Positions 10,540-20,945 of a stretch of DNA of 64,000 nucleotides are shown piece by piece. The number at the start of each line of letters is the position of its first letter. The first letter of the stretch is position 1. The position numbers were made by a program, and so were the translations under genes. The stretch is from Anthonomus grandis grandis (Eukaryota; Arthropoda; Insecta; Coleoptera; Curculionidae): assembly GCF_022605725.1 (NCBI RefSeq), contig NC_065554.1:27733100-27797099 (forward strand). The letters run 5' to 3'. The notes under the pieces were generated by a model, which did no database searches, was not told where the DNA came from, and was given only the letters and a program-made list of their open reading frames with translations.

Positions 10540-11000
10540 TTCTGAAAAATCACTTTTTTGCCATATTCTCTATCTAATAACATTACTTTTATATTAAATA
10601 TTTATATATAAAATTATACCAAATTTAAATAAATATTGTTATTAAATTACATATTGAATACATATTTTCTGCAAAAACTTTGTTTTTCATCAACACAACC
10701 CTTACCTCCCACCCACCCCAAACATTTGCCCAGTAAGAAATTCCTTTGAAAAATCACCGTTTTTCCTCCATAATGTCCAATTTAATAGCACTGTTTTTGT
10801 ATTAAATATCTATAAATATAAAGAATATGCATATAAAGAATAAAATTTAAATAAACAAACTGTATTATTAAATTAGACTTTAATGACGAAACCAACCAAT
10901 TCATGGGTATTATTTTGAAAAACAACGATATTTGTAAACAATTTTTTACTGATAAGTTGTATGGGGTGGGTGGGGGGCTAAGCGGAGGGTTAAAGAAAAC
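10540..11000. repeat. Diverged tandem duplication ending in a G-rich tract
   Basis: Two segments of about 200 bp (from about 10530 and 10735) share the order gaaaaatcac, cataat/catatt, ttttatattaaatat and aaatttaaataaa. A C-rich run (CCCACCCACCCC, about 10710) faces a G-rich run at 10963-10988 (GGGG-T-GGG-T-GGGGGG then GGG). There is no protein signal. Confidence 0.4.
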
Positions 11001-11099
11001 CGGTTTTTTGCAGAAAATAATTGCTTGAAAAAAATGGAAATGCATTAAAGTGTATGACAAAATAATTATACCAAATAAGATATACAAATAAAAAATACT

Positions 11100-12590
11100 C
11101 TAAATAAACTTTATTCATAGAAAAATGCAGTGGTGCATTTTTTTTATACTAAATAATATTGACGTTAAATCCTTAAATTTCTGTTACTTCAGGTTACCAA
11201 CAACCTTATAACATGCCCTACGCGAAAATCAAACAGTGTGTCAATTTTTTTAAATTTTTGCACGATTCTTAATATAACAATAGTAGCTTAAAAACATAAG
11301 AAACGAAATTGTTTTTACCTGGAACTCCTAGTATTGAAGCAAAGTCCTGTATAGAATTTAGGAAAATTTATTAATTTTACATACAAAACATTAAGATACT
11401 ACACAAAGTACTACATCAAATCGTTATATTTAAAAATAGGGGCGAGTGGGTTTTTCCACCCAAATTACAAAACAATAGAACGAAAAGAACCAATCTTAAG
11501 AACCCCCTTTAAAAATGTTTTAAAAATACTGTTAGTGTGAGACTTATAGAATAGTTGATTCTAATCTATTGAAATTATTCAGCGATTAAAATTAAATGAA
11601 AGAAATCTAAAAAGTAAACAAAACTCCTACTTACCCTTATTCTCAAGAAGGCTCATTATTGTTCTGGTTCTGTCACTGGCCATTGTAACTAATAATACAC
11701 TTTTGTTTATTTAGGCTGGATGCTCTACAGCAACTAAAATTAAACACAAATATTTTTGAGGTTATGCTTTAGGTCAAGCAGTTTTTACAAGCAAAATAAA
11801 ACATGTTAACTTATACTATTTCGATCGCTGGTTAAAATAGTATAACTTTACTTCTCTTCCGGTTTGTATTATTGGAAGGATAATGCGCAGCTTATTTGTA
11901 TGACTTATACTCTTTTTACCAAAAGGTGGGCAACACTTTAAAAATTCTGTTTCTTGACTTATCTCATTTTGAGCAAATCATACTCTTTTTCCCTGGCACC
12001 CTAGATTTATCAGTGAACATTTCATAGTAAAAATTAACTAATACTATTTTTTTTTCTCCAAAAAAAAAATCTTGCAACAATTAAAATATTGGAGAAATCT
12101 GATATAGATTCTAGATGAATTATTTCTTAAAATTAACAAAATATACTTCACAAATCTTTCGACTGAATTTTGGAATATGAATTATATGAACTAATTATTT
12201 GATTTTTATTTAAATGAACCGATTTTCTACAGATCAACCATTAGTATGCCTATTCAAAACTTCTTATATCACAGGCAAAGGGTACGGAAGGGTCTGGGAA
12301 AGGGGGTTTAAAGGATAGGAAAGGACATACAACAACCACGTGTTGACTGGGTGAAAAATGACCTGAGCCCTTATAATTTAAGCACGATTATAAGTTTGAC
12401 AACTCAAATGGTATCCGAAAGTAATCGCAAGGTTTTAATTTCCTTAACTGTCACTTAACACGTCGAGTCAAGTCTACCGAATACGCTTCTATGAAGAATT
12501 TATAGTGTTCTATAAGGAACGCTGGTACTAATACGTTCAATTAACGATTATAGCACATACAGTAACATTTAACAACTAATCAGTCTTTTT
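11100..12590. other. No gene recognised
   Basis: AT-rich sequence with no long frame or known domain. It probably belongs to the TBPH 3'UTR intron (8558-12597) if that intron is real. Confidence 0.4.
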
Positions 12591-12597
12591 CTTGCAG

Positions 12598-13450
12598 GTA
12601 AACAGGAGTATTACACAAACGTGCACGTCAAATCAAGCATTTCAAGTAGCAGATAATCGTAACTTGGACCATAGCTCACCAGTTCGCAGTTACCCTAATT
12701 AAGAGGTGAACAAAATTTATTCTGATATTGTTTCTTCGTAGTATGTCGTGGGTCCTCGGTATTTTGATAAAATTTAAGCAAATTATTTTGTATAGTTGTA
12801 TAGAGACTTACAAGGAAAATCTGTGCAGGGTATTAAAATGTTTGAACTTGATTTGCTTAAATTTTTAAGTTAAATCTATGATGGAGATTTTCTGATGATC
12901 GCTATGTATGTTTCATATATCTTTATATATATATTAAAAAGTAAATTATTTATTAGTATAAGTGGAATAAGTAACAAATATGGGAAGTGTACAAATTGGA
13001 AGAAAGTGGGTCGGTTGCGTTGAGCCGCTGGACTTGTATGAAAATTAATTTAAAAAAAAAAGACGTTTGTGGAGTTGTAGGCTTAAGATGTATGTGTATG
13101 TCTTTATTTGTCAGAATATATGATTATATCGCCTTTAGAGTGGTTGAGGTTGGTTTTATTTCCTCAAAAGTGTTTTGTAGTATATTCTATAGGCATATTA
13201 AAATACGTTTCCTATGGGTATGTGTGGGCATGGATGGGTTGGTAAGTATGGCTTACATGTGCTTTGTATTAATTCATATTATGGTAAATCGTTATTACTG
13301 AAAACATTGTACTTGAATATTTAGTAGTTACGTGAGGAAGATTTGGTGATTGGTATCCGCATTATGATGAATATGAGGAACATGTGTCAGAACTTATTGA
13401 TGGGTATGTTTGAATTAATTCATTTTTTTTTAGATTTAGCTTAAATTTAT
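12598..13450 (+). other. TBPH: Putative TBPH 3'UTR exon, GU-rich
   Basis: Follows a strong acceptor (polypyrimidine plus tgcag, AG at 12596-12597). No coding frame is convincing; the 104-residue frame at 12987-13301 has no family. The stretch 12960-13420 is unusually rich in G and T, with repeated TGTAC, TGTATGTGTATGT, TATGTGTGGGCATGG and a further strong donor (TTGGTAAGTATGG near 13240). TDP-43 is known to bind UG-rich RNA and to limit its own mRNA through a 3'UTR binding region and alternative 3'UTR splicing, so this layout would fit self-regulation. Assignment to TBPH rests on position and strand only. Confidence 0.35.
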
Positions 13451-13626
13451 TGAATTTTTATGATACACTGGGTGTACAAGGCGAGATCTTTACTGTTGTT
13501 CGCTTTTTTGCTGTTAATGGAATTTTGGAACATTTAATCGACTGAAAATTAAGTTATTTATTTCGGGGCTTTAGCGTTTTTTTATGACAAGAGAAAAGGG
13601 GAGAAACTGGGTTCTAGACTAAAGTA

Positions 13627-15888
13627 CAGTACAACTTCGATAATCCGGACACATATCGTTCCAAGCAGCGCCGGAGTAGCGAGGTGTCCGGATAACTGGA
13701 TTATTATTTCAAAAGTTTTATTTTAATATACTATCCACATACTAGCTTTTTTTAGGTATAAATAAATCATTGTACCCTAATTAAAAAAGAAAATTATGTT
13801 TATATTTCAAATTATAACATACATAATAAGTAAACATATACATACACATGTTGTACACGCAGGTACACAAACATATAACTAGAAATAAAAATACATTATG
13901 TAGGACAAAACATAAATTACAAATACAAGACAAAAAAGTGCAAGTTTAAATGGCTTTGAAAAAACTATCAATTTTTTTCTGAACTGCCTTAGAGCTTGCT
14001 AATTCAGTCGCTTTCTCTTTGACGTTCTTTAAAAGCAATATTTCGTGCATTGGTAAGTAGTTTTCTTCAGCCCACTGAATTCCCAATGTTAATGCTTTCA
14101 CAGCATCGCTGTGTTTCACTTTAGTGGCAATAATCTCAGTATCTCCATCTAAATCATTGCTCTCTGCATCCTTAGATTTTAGCGCATCACCTATTACCTC
14201 CTCTTCAGTCAAATCAACAATGACTTCATTTTTGCCTAAAGCCCATTCAACAATTTCTTCCCGATTCAAACTGTTTTCAGGATCTATCACAAGCAAGGAA
14301 GCGGTAATGGTTTTTAAATCTTCCTCGTTTATTTGACAAAGTCGTCTTTGAAGTTCTGAAAGTGGAATGTTTTCTTCATCAGATTCCTCTTCTTCTGCAT
14401 CAGTTCTTTGGTTCGGCCATAATGCTATCCAACTTTTTTGGATATTTTTTTCAGATATCAACTTCCAAGCAATATCTAGATTAACAAGTGCATCTTTTAA
14501 ATTAAATTGCTTTAAAACTGTAACTAAATCGTCACCTTCGTGAGCGATAATGTGATTTAGTAGCCTCTTTCTATATGCTACTTTTATGTTTTGGATTAAG
14601 TTTTGATCCATTGGCTGTAAAACTGCTGTGCAGTTGGGCGGCAAAAACATGACTCTGAAATCAGGATCGAAATTTATTTCTGTCTCAGGTGGATGAGATG
14701 GAGCATTATCTACAAGTAATAATGCTTTATGAGGTCGGTTAACATCCGATAAAAAACGTTTGACGTCTGGTATAAAGCAAGTCTTAAACCATTCGAAGAA
14801 CAATGTCCTGGTCATCCAACCTTTGCTGGTTGCCTTGTATTTAACAGGTAAAGTAGCATTCTTAAATGCCCTTGGATTTGCGGATTTTCCAAGAACTAAA
14901 AGGGGTAACTTATGAGTTCCAGCCGCATTGCAACAGGGCATGAATGTTACGCGATCTTTAGATATTTTTCGCCCTGGTGCTGATTGTTCCTGACTATGAA
15001 CCCATGTAGTGTCCGGCAAGGCTCTCCAAAAGGCCGCTGATTCATCAGCATTATAAACTTGGTCACGACTTAGCTTCATTTCATTAACCACAGCTAGAAA
15101 TTTTTCTTGAAAAGGTACTATAGCACTTACATCACTGGAAAGTTTTTCACCACACACTTTAAGAAAGCGTATTCCGTGCCTTTTCTTAAATTTGTCAAGC
15201 CAACCTGAACTCGCTAAAAAATCACTCTTCCCAGTTATTCTTTCATAAAATTGTTTAGCTTTCGTTCGTAAGATATCAGAAGAAACAGGTACATGAGCAC
15301 TACGCTGCTGTAGAAACCACTTATATAAAGCAGCTTCAACTTCGGGATGTTCTCCCTTTCGGATAACCTGCCTTTTACCTGAAAAGATAAAAATATGTTT
15401 CATAATAACATTACCTACAATAAAAATTAAATCATACATACCTGCTCCACTGAATGACTCCGACACAAATCTTCTTATTTTAGTTTTGTTTTTCTTTATA
15501 TCACTTACAGTTGATTTTGGTACATTAAATTTCTCAGCCACCCTGCGTATGCTTCCCACCTTATCAAGAAAATCTAATATTTTACATTTCTCCGCAAGAG
15601 TAACTGTGTTATGCGGTCGTTTATTTGGCGCCATTTTTTTTTTAATAACACATTGACACACGACGCACGGTAACTAAACGATAACTGACCGCCAAAGGCG
15701 CCAAACCCATTAGGTTGCTAACAATATTGGTTTTGACAAGTTTAAAAAGGAAAAATCCGTTTATAATCGATTCGTATTGAAAACATTCCTTTATCCGGAC
15801 TACAGAGGTAAAATATCCCGACACCTAGGAACGCCGGATTACTGGAGTGTCCGAATCAGCGAGTGTCCGAACTAGAGAAGTTGTACTG
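13627..15888 (-). mobile_element. Complete Tigger/pogo element with TA duplication
   Basis: 2,262 bp bounded by TA on both sides (13625-13626 and 15889-15890). Terminal inverted repeats begin CAGTACAACTTC and continue with related TCCGGACAC / TTCGGACAC blocks; a subterminal GTGTCCG motif is repeated at both ends. It encloses one long uninterrupted transposase frame. The TA duplication and CAGT ends are diagnostic of pogo/Tigger. This is the best-preserved element in the window. Confidence 0.92.
13946..15634 (-). CDS. Tigger/pogo transposase, apparently intact
   Basis: DDD transposase that would cut and rejoin its own TIRs. The Met before APNKRPHNTV (15634) is preferred because the pipsqueak-type helix-turn-helix follows (LAEKCKILDFLDKVGSIRRV, VPKSTVSDIKKN). 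Next come the CENP-B-type second domain (LYKWFLQQRS to SGWLDKFKKRHGIRFLKVCG) and the catalytic domain, with Asp in YNADESAAFW, LLLVDNAPSHP and LQPMDQNLI. The tail is acidic. A likely 63-base intron lies at 15379-15441 (gcag|gtatgt ... tttcag|gt). It is divisible by three and has no stop, so both spliced (about 541 aa) and unspliced forms are open. TIRs and TA duplication flank the gene, so it is a transposon gene and not a domesticated host gene. Confidence 0.9.
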   Translation of the reverse strand: MAPNKRPHNTVTLAEKCKILDFLDKVGSIRRVAEKFNVPKSTVSDIKKNKTKIRRFVSESFSGAGMYDLIFIVGNVIMKHIFIFSGKRQVIRKGEHPEVEAALYKWFLQQRSAHVPVSSDILRTKAKQFYERITGKSDFLASSGWLDKFKKRHGIRFLKVCGEKLSSDVSAIVPFQEKFLAVVNEMKLSRDQVYNADESAAFWRALPDTTWVHSQEQSAPGRKISKDRVTFMPCCNAAGTHKLPLLVLGKSANPRAFKNATLPVKYKATSKGWMTRTLFFEWFKTCFIPDVKRFLSDVNRPHKALLLVDNAPSHPPETEINFDPDFRVMFLPPNCTAVLQPMDQNLIQNIKVAYRKRLLNHIIAHEGDDLVTVLKQFNLKDALVNLDIAWKLISEKNIQKSWIALWPNQRTDAEEEESDEENIPLSELQRRLCQINEEDLKTITASLLVIDPENSLNREEIVEWALGKNEVIVDLTEEEVIGDALKSKDAESNDLDGDTEIIATKVKHSDAVKALTLGIQWAEENYLPMHEILLLKNVKEKATELASSKAVQKKIDSFFKAI

Positions 15889-16099
15889 TACATATAAACT
15901 TACTGGGTATCAACGATATTACCAAGCGAATTGTAAAATAGGTGATGTTTTTGGGATAAGACGGCTTTATTTTGATATACTTCAAATAATTCACAGGTTT
16001 GAACACTCTGTATATATTTTTTTGAAGTTTTAGAATTTTAAAAATAAGAGTAATTCTCAATTTACATAAACAAATCAATAATATTAATTTATGAAACGA

Positions 16100-16990
16100 G
16101 TATATTAAGGATGATCCATTATCTGGATTTTACCTTTAGTAGTAAATTAATATACTTTTGCAATGTAATCAGATATTTTCAAAGTAATGTCCAACAAATA
16201 ATAAACAAAATTTATCACATTACATTACGAATGCGTTCTTTGAGAATATCAAGGAGTGTGTGGCTTATCTTGGTACATTTAATGCAATTTAACATAACCT
16301 CAAAAAAACTAATCACAAGGATTAAGGTCGGGTGGCCTAGCGCGCCACTTTATTGATCCTCGTCTGCCTATCCACCAGTTTAGGAAAACACTGTCTGCGA
16401 ATGTTCGTTTAAGTTTATTCATGCTTACAAAAAGATGTTTTTTAAATTTTTTTCATAAAACGGTACAGTCTGAAAGCCATATAATAAAATCAAAAACATT
16501 TTACAGCTATACAAGAAATTATATAGTTTGGAGACTCTAATACTTTAAAAATGATAATATATAAGCCAGCAATTTTTTGTACTAGAGTTTTCCTAATCCA
16601 GTGTGGATTTTTAGGTGCCCAGTACCTAGAATTATGCCTATTTACTTGTATATTCAAACAAGAAGTTGCCTCGTCTGAAAAGCATTTTTTTCTGCTATAT
16701 AGACAATCTTCTAGTAGCACTTCTTTTTCATTAATAATTTTGCTACTATGAAAAGTGTTATTCAAAGCACTTGATTTTTGTGTAATGAAACCAGGATATC
16801 CAGGTTTTTATCATTAGAAACGCCACTCCTTCCTGGTCTGCCAAGATCCTTAACAGCTCAAGGTTTCCTCCACTTAATCTCAATTCTACTGACTTACAGG
16901 TCCTCTGTTCGGATATTTATTTGCATTTACGTGAATTGTAAATGTTTTCAGTCGAAATTTTTTAAAATCATTGAGTATTTGTAAGTTGTT
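16100..16990 (-). pseudogene. Degraded mariner-like transposase
   Basis: On the minus strand, 16765-16490 reads FSDEATSCLNIQVNRHNSRY then W.P.NPHWIRK, the first catalytic block of an insect mariner-like group. Further on (16390-16200) comes GSIKWRARPPDLNPCD, then GYVK, then YQDKPHTLLDILKERIRN, the block around the last catalytic Asp. Frames are broken many times, and the plus-strand frame at 16111-16356 is only its shadow. The region around 16990-16800 may be its N-terminal part. Ends not found. Confidence 0.6.
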
Positions 16991-17063
16991 ATCAGTCTTG
17001 TGTTGTATGTAGTAGTCGCTCAAGAATTTGACATGTTCTTTCATTGCTCTCAATTCATTTATA

Positions 17064-18621
17064 CAGTGGTGGCCAACTAATTAGAAACGATTTTAAAAAA
17101 AATACTTTATTCAATGTTTCAGTTCTTTAAAATAAGTTAAAACCAACTTGTTGTAAAATTTTGATTGTTCATCGCAACAGCAATATATAATTTATTTATA
17201 GACATTCCACTAAGAAATTTGTAAGGAATGCAGAATATAAACAAAATTTATAGATAACACAGTTGGCCATCTACTTAGAAACGACAAAACGCGCGTATAG
17301 TCCATTTCAAACCTTTGTACTGTTAACAATTTGTGTTTCTTGTATCTACAAGTCTTGTCTTTGTGTCTTCCACAGTTTAAAATGGGTAAAAATAAAGTTG
17401 TGATCCGTCAATGCGTAAAATAATTTTTACGCTAAAGGAAAGAGGTTGGATTTATAGTAAAATAGCTGACCACCTAAAATGTTCAAAAAAATGGTTTTCT
17501 ATGCACTCAAACACTTAAAGGAACATAAAACGTACGAAAATATTCCACGCAAGAGAAGATCTAAAAAAACCAGCCAACGAACTGATGAAACTATTGTTCG
17601 AATGGCTAAAATGAATCCATTTTTAACCTCCAACCAGATTAAAGAACTTTCTCCAGCTATCGCGATATCATCACCTATTTGGACGAGTATCCCGCAAGAA
17701 ACCACTGCTAAAGAAGAAAAATCACCAGGCTAGATTAAAATTCGCTAAGGACCATATTAATTGGACAAAGAGTGGAAAAAAGTATTATGGTCTGATGAGA
17801 CCAAAAAAATAAATTGCATTGGTAGTGATGGTAGAATATTTGTGAGAAGACGAAGGAGTGCGAAAAATAATCCGAAGTATACAACCAGCACAGTCAAACA
17901 TGGAGGTGGAAATATAAAATTATGGGGATGTTTTTCGTGGCGTGGTGTTGGTCCATTAGTGAAAATTGACGGTATTCTTGACCAAGAAAAATATATTATG
18001 GAGAACCACATGTTGCCGTTTGCTAATGAAACTTTGCCGGTGTCTTGGGTTTTGCAACAAGACAATGATCCCAAGCACACGGCTAAGTCTGTAAAAAAAT
18101 GGTTTGACGATAACCATGTTAATGTACTTGATTGGCCCTCATGTAGTCCGGATCTCAATCCCATTGAGAATCTTTGGAGAGACCTGAAAAAACTTTTAGA
18201 ACATAAAAATATTAAAAACCTTTAAGATCTGGCGGAAGACAAAGAAGAAATCGGATACCACTAGCGAGATGTCAACATCTGGTGGAGTCAATGCCCAGGA
18301 GATGTAGAGCTGTCATTGAAAATAAGGGATTTGCCTATCAAAATATTGATTTATTTAGGGTTTAGAGTTCTTATTTTGTTTTTTTACATTGATAATTCTT
18401 TGGTTTCTAATTAGTTGTCCAATTCAATATTTGTATAAAAAATTAACTTTTTTTTAAAAGTATATATGTGAAGACAAATCCACCAAATTTATGGTAATAT
18501 TACAGGTAAATGTTAGTTACGACAATGGGCGAGAAATTTAAGAATAAACAATTTTATTTACAAAAGATTTATGATTTTTATTAATTTATTCACACTGTTT
18601 CTAATTAGTTGGCCACCACTG
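17064..18621 (+). mobile_element. Tc1-like element with TA duplication
   Basis: 1,558 bp with inverted ends, CAGTGGTGGCCAACTAATTA on the left and its exact complement on the right, flanked by TA (17062-17063 and 18622-18623). Internal copies of the AGTTGGCCA/AACTAATTAGAAAC theme occur at about 17265 and 18405, suggesting internal repeats typical of some Tc1 elements. It encloses a broken transposase. Confidence 0.92.
17382..18222 (+). pseudogene. Tc1-like transposase, frameshifted
   Basis: Starts MGKNKVV at 17382 and shifts frame near 17410-17460. It continues with the paired-type helix-turn-helix (FKKMVFYALKHLKEHKTYEN, IPRKRRSKKTS) to about 17660 and shifts again. It then runs open from 17761: EWKKVLWSDETKKINCIGSD (first Asp), WGCFSWRGVGPLVKIDG, LQQDNDPKHTAK (second Asp) and WPSCSPDLNPIENLWRDLKK (final Glu of the DD34E triad). 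The catalytic residues are intact and the breaks lie in the N-terminal half. The TIRs are near perfect, so inactivation may be recent. Confidence 0.85.
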
Positions 18622-18659
18622 TATATAATAATTCTAATAATACTTAAAATAAATACATT

Positions 18660-19110
18660 CTGGGTTCAAATGCCCGGAATAAAATGAAAAATGACTCCAA
18701 AAATCTGTAATTTGTAAAAAATTATTTAAAAATACCTGGGAGAAAATTGTATATGGCTTGATATGCCTGGAAACAAATGGAAAAGTTAGTCAAAAGTTTA
18801 AAAGATATTAGAGATTACTTGAAATTCCTGGAAGAAATATGAAAATAGCTTTAAGTGCCCGGAATAAAATGGAAAATGGCCGCAAAGACCTGGAATAGAA
18901 ATGAAAAGATGTCAAACATCTTGGGTAGGAAATGACGTCAAATATAAGGACGAAACTTGTGAAATAAAAATGAAAATAGCTTGAAGCGTCTGGAATAAAG
19001 TTGAAAAAAATTGGTTTAAGTAGCTGGAATAGAAATTCTTGAAAAAATCTTTATAATTACAAAAAAAAATGCGGCTCATAACAAGAAATGCCTGGAAAAT
19101 GGAAACAATT
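18660..19110. repeat. Array of short TGCCTGGAA-type repeats
   Basis: About ten diverged units of 35-60 bp, each with the theme (tg)c(c/t)(t/g)gga(a/t)-aaaatg(g)aaaa. Examples are gcccggaataaaatgaaaaa, tgcctggaaacaaatggaaa and gacctggaatagaaatgaaa. There is no coding signal. The same core recurs in introns elsewhere in the window. Confidence 0.6.
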
Positions 19111-20025
19111 ACTTTTGGCGTCATAGTGAATCTGTTTAATTAATTTGAGTGTCGAACAATTACTGATAAATGCTATCCTCCATAAATTGTGTGTGTCCTT
19201 TCCTGATTGTCGGGTGAAACTTTGACCCTTTTTCATGTATGCTACAGTAAATGTCTTTGAATTATTTCACAGTTAGGAAACTGTATTTTCGTAGACCTAT
19301 AAGCGCTGTAGGGCGTAGGCTGTAATAGTATAAACACTTCCAGCGACTAATAAGAGTAAGTAGGTATTTCTTCTTTCGTTTCAGGTCGAATAACAATTTT
19401 TTCAAAAAATTAAGTACTTTTTGTTTGCTTTTTTTGTTTTTAGTCCTGGTTGCACCATCGTATTCCTTATGTTTTGTAAAACGAGTATACTAGAATTCTG
19501 TGATAATTTTATAATTTTCCAAATCAGCGCCGCCATTTTCTTCCGCTCGGAATCTTTTCGATCTTGATGGACCTGGTTGTTGTTCGGACGACATTATAAC
19601 CGCCTATGCACACTATAAAAACTCAATCAACTAAACGCAAATAGTAATACCGAACAAACCACTACCGAAATAACAACAAACAAACCCTTATTTCGGCAAT
19701 TGTATATTTCCGATACTGTCATATATATCAGTCGCTCGGATGCCAGGTACCGTTATCATGACCGATATATCGGTCAACCGTTCATACTGCAAAGAAAATT
19801 TTAAACTTTGTCCTATATTTATGTCAGTCGTCTAAGGGGAGTGTTTATTATGATATCATATATATCGGTCAGCCGTCCATGTGTCAATTTATTATCTGAC
19901 ATATATATATGACAGCAGTACCGAAAGGGTTAACAAAGCCATTAAGGTGAAAGTGTGCATCATCGGTAAACAAAATTTTTTTCGAAAAATCGACATTCAT
20001 TTGTTGTTTTATAATACCCAAGAAG
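19110..20025. other. No gene recognised
   Basis: AT-rich sequence with a few short palindromes (GACCGATATATCGGTC near 19760, and atatatcggtcagccgtcc near 19862). No convincing frame. Confidence 0.4.
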
Positions 20026-20029
20026 AAAA

Positions 20030-20505
20030 TGTACGGCGCGTCGCATGGTCCACTGGCTTTAATTCTTGGGTCAATTGAATCTTATAGGCATGTAAATGAA
20101 GATCTTTTGTTAGAATTCGGTGGGTATTGCTCTTCGAAATGTGCACGATGACTGATAGATGTTCCCGGATTCTCGCCAACACTTTCACGCACTGCGGCAA
20201 TATTTTCAACAGAACGGCTAGTACGGTGACGCACTGGTGTTTTTACATCCACGACAGAACCATTTTGTTCAAATTTATCAATTAGTCTTTGGACGGACGG
20301 TCGTGTGATTTGGTGCATCGTGTCGACCAAAAATGCCCCGCAATTTACGAACTGTTTCCGCAAAACGTTCTCCATTTAGTGTTTTTTAACAATAATAATT
20401 CGTTGTTCGACCGTATATCGTTCAGTTTTTTTTTTGACATTCTGCGATAAAAAAAGAATGCTGCGCAATTCAAAACGTGCGTTCCTATTGGGACACCCTA
20501 TAGTA
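20030..20505 (-). pseudogene. Mariner-like element, 5' end and N-terminal half only
   Basis: On the minus strand an end reading ATAGGGTGTCCCAATAGGAA starts near 20504. Then come MSKKKTERYTVEQR (20440), a break, PSVQRLIDKFEQNGSVVDVK and SRSVENIAAVRESVGENPGT. After a further break it reads LTKDLHLHAYKIQLTQELKP up to about 20030, where it stops short of the catalytic domain. It is related to the element at 2808-4023, which shares the DLHLHAYKIQL block. Three frames are involved. Confidence 0.7.
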
Positions 20506-20945
20506 CCTATAAAGGCAAAAAAGTTAGCAACAGTATGCAGAGGTCGTTTAGAAACCCCTGATGTATAATTTGAAATTTTGATTTTATTAGCCACCCAGTT
20601 TTTTTCCGTGCCATAATATTCTTATCTTTTTTTTATTTAGGGTGTAAAAAGGTGTCAGAAGCAGCTATGGAGAAGCCCGATCGTTGGATGAAGTAAGCAC
20701 ATTATAAAGAGGATGAAAATAAACACACCATAGATATTAACATTTATTTTTAATACAAAAGTATCAAAAATATAAAGTTTTTATGAAAATATATAATTTT
20801 TTTTATTTACAACACCTTACAGATACTGGAGATTAAAAAATCTATTGTAGAGTCGAAAAACCAACTGTTGTATGTATTTTACGAGGAAGACAAATAATTG
20901 TAAGGGCTTTAATAAATAAAGCACTTGATAAACACAATATTCTTC

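Noticed and set aside
10782..11087. 101-codon open frame (-) as a membrane protein
   Set aside because: The hydrophobic appearance comes from AT-rich repeats; the frame crosses a G-rich/T-rich duplication.
12987..13301. 104-codon open frame (+) as a gene
   Set aside because: No domain, low-complexity codon make-up, and it lies in a GU-rich stretch better explained as untranslated.
13946..15634. Domesticated host gene derived from Tigger
   Set aside because: Matched TIRs and TA duplications show a standard transposon copy.
16111..16356. 81-codon plus-strand frame
   Set aside because: It is the antisense of a recognisable mariner transposase remnant.
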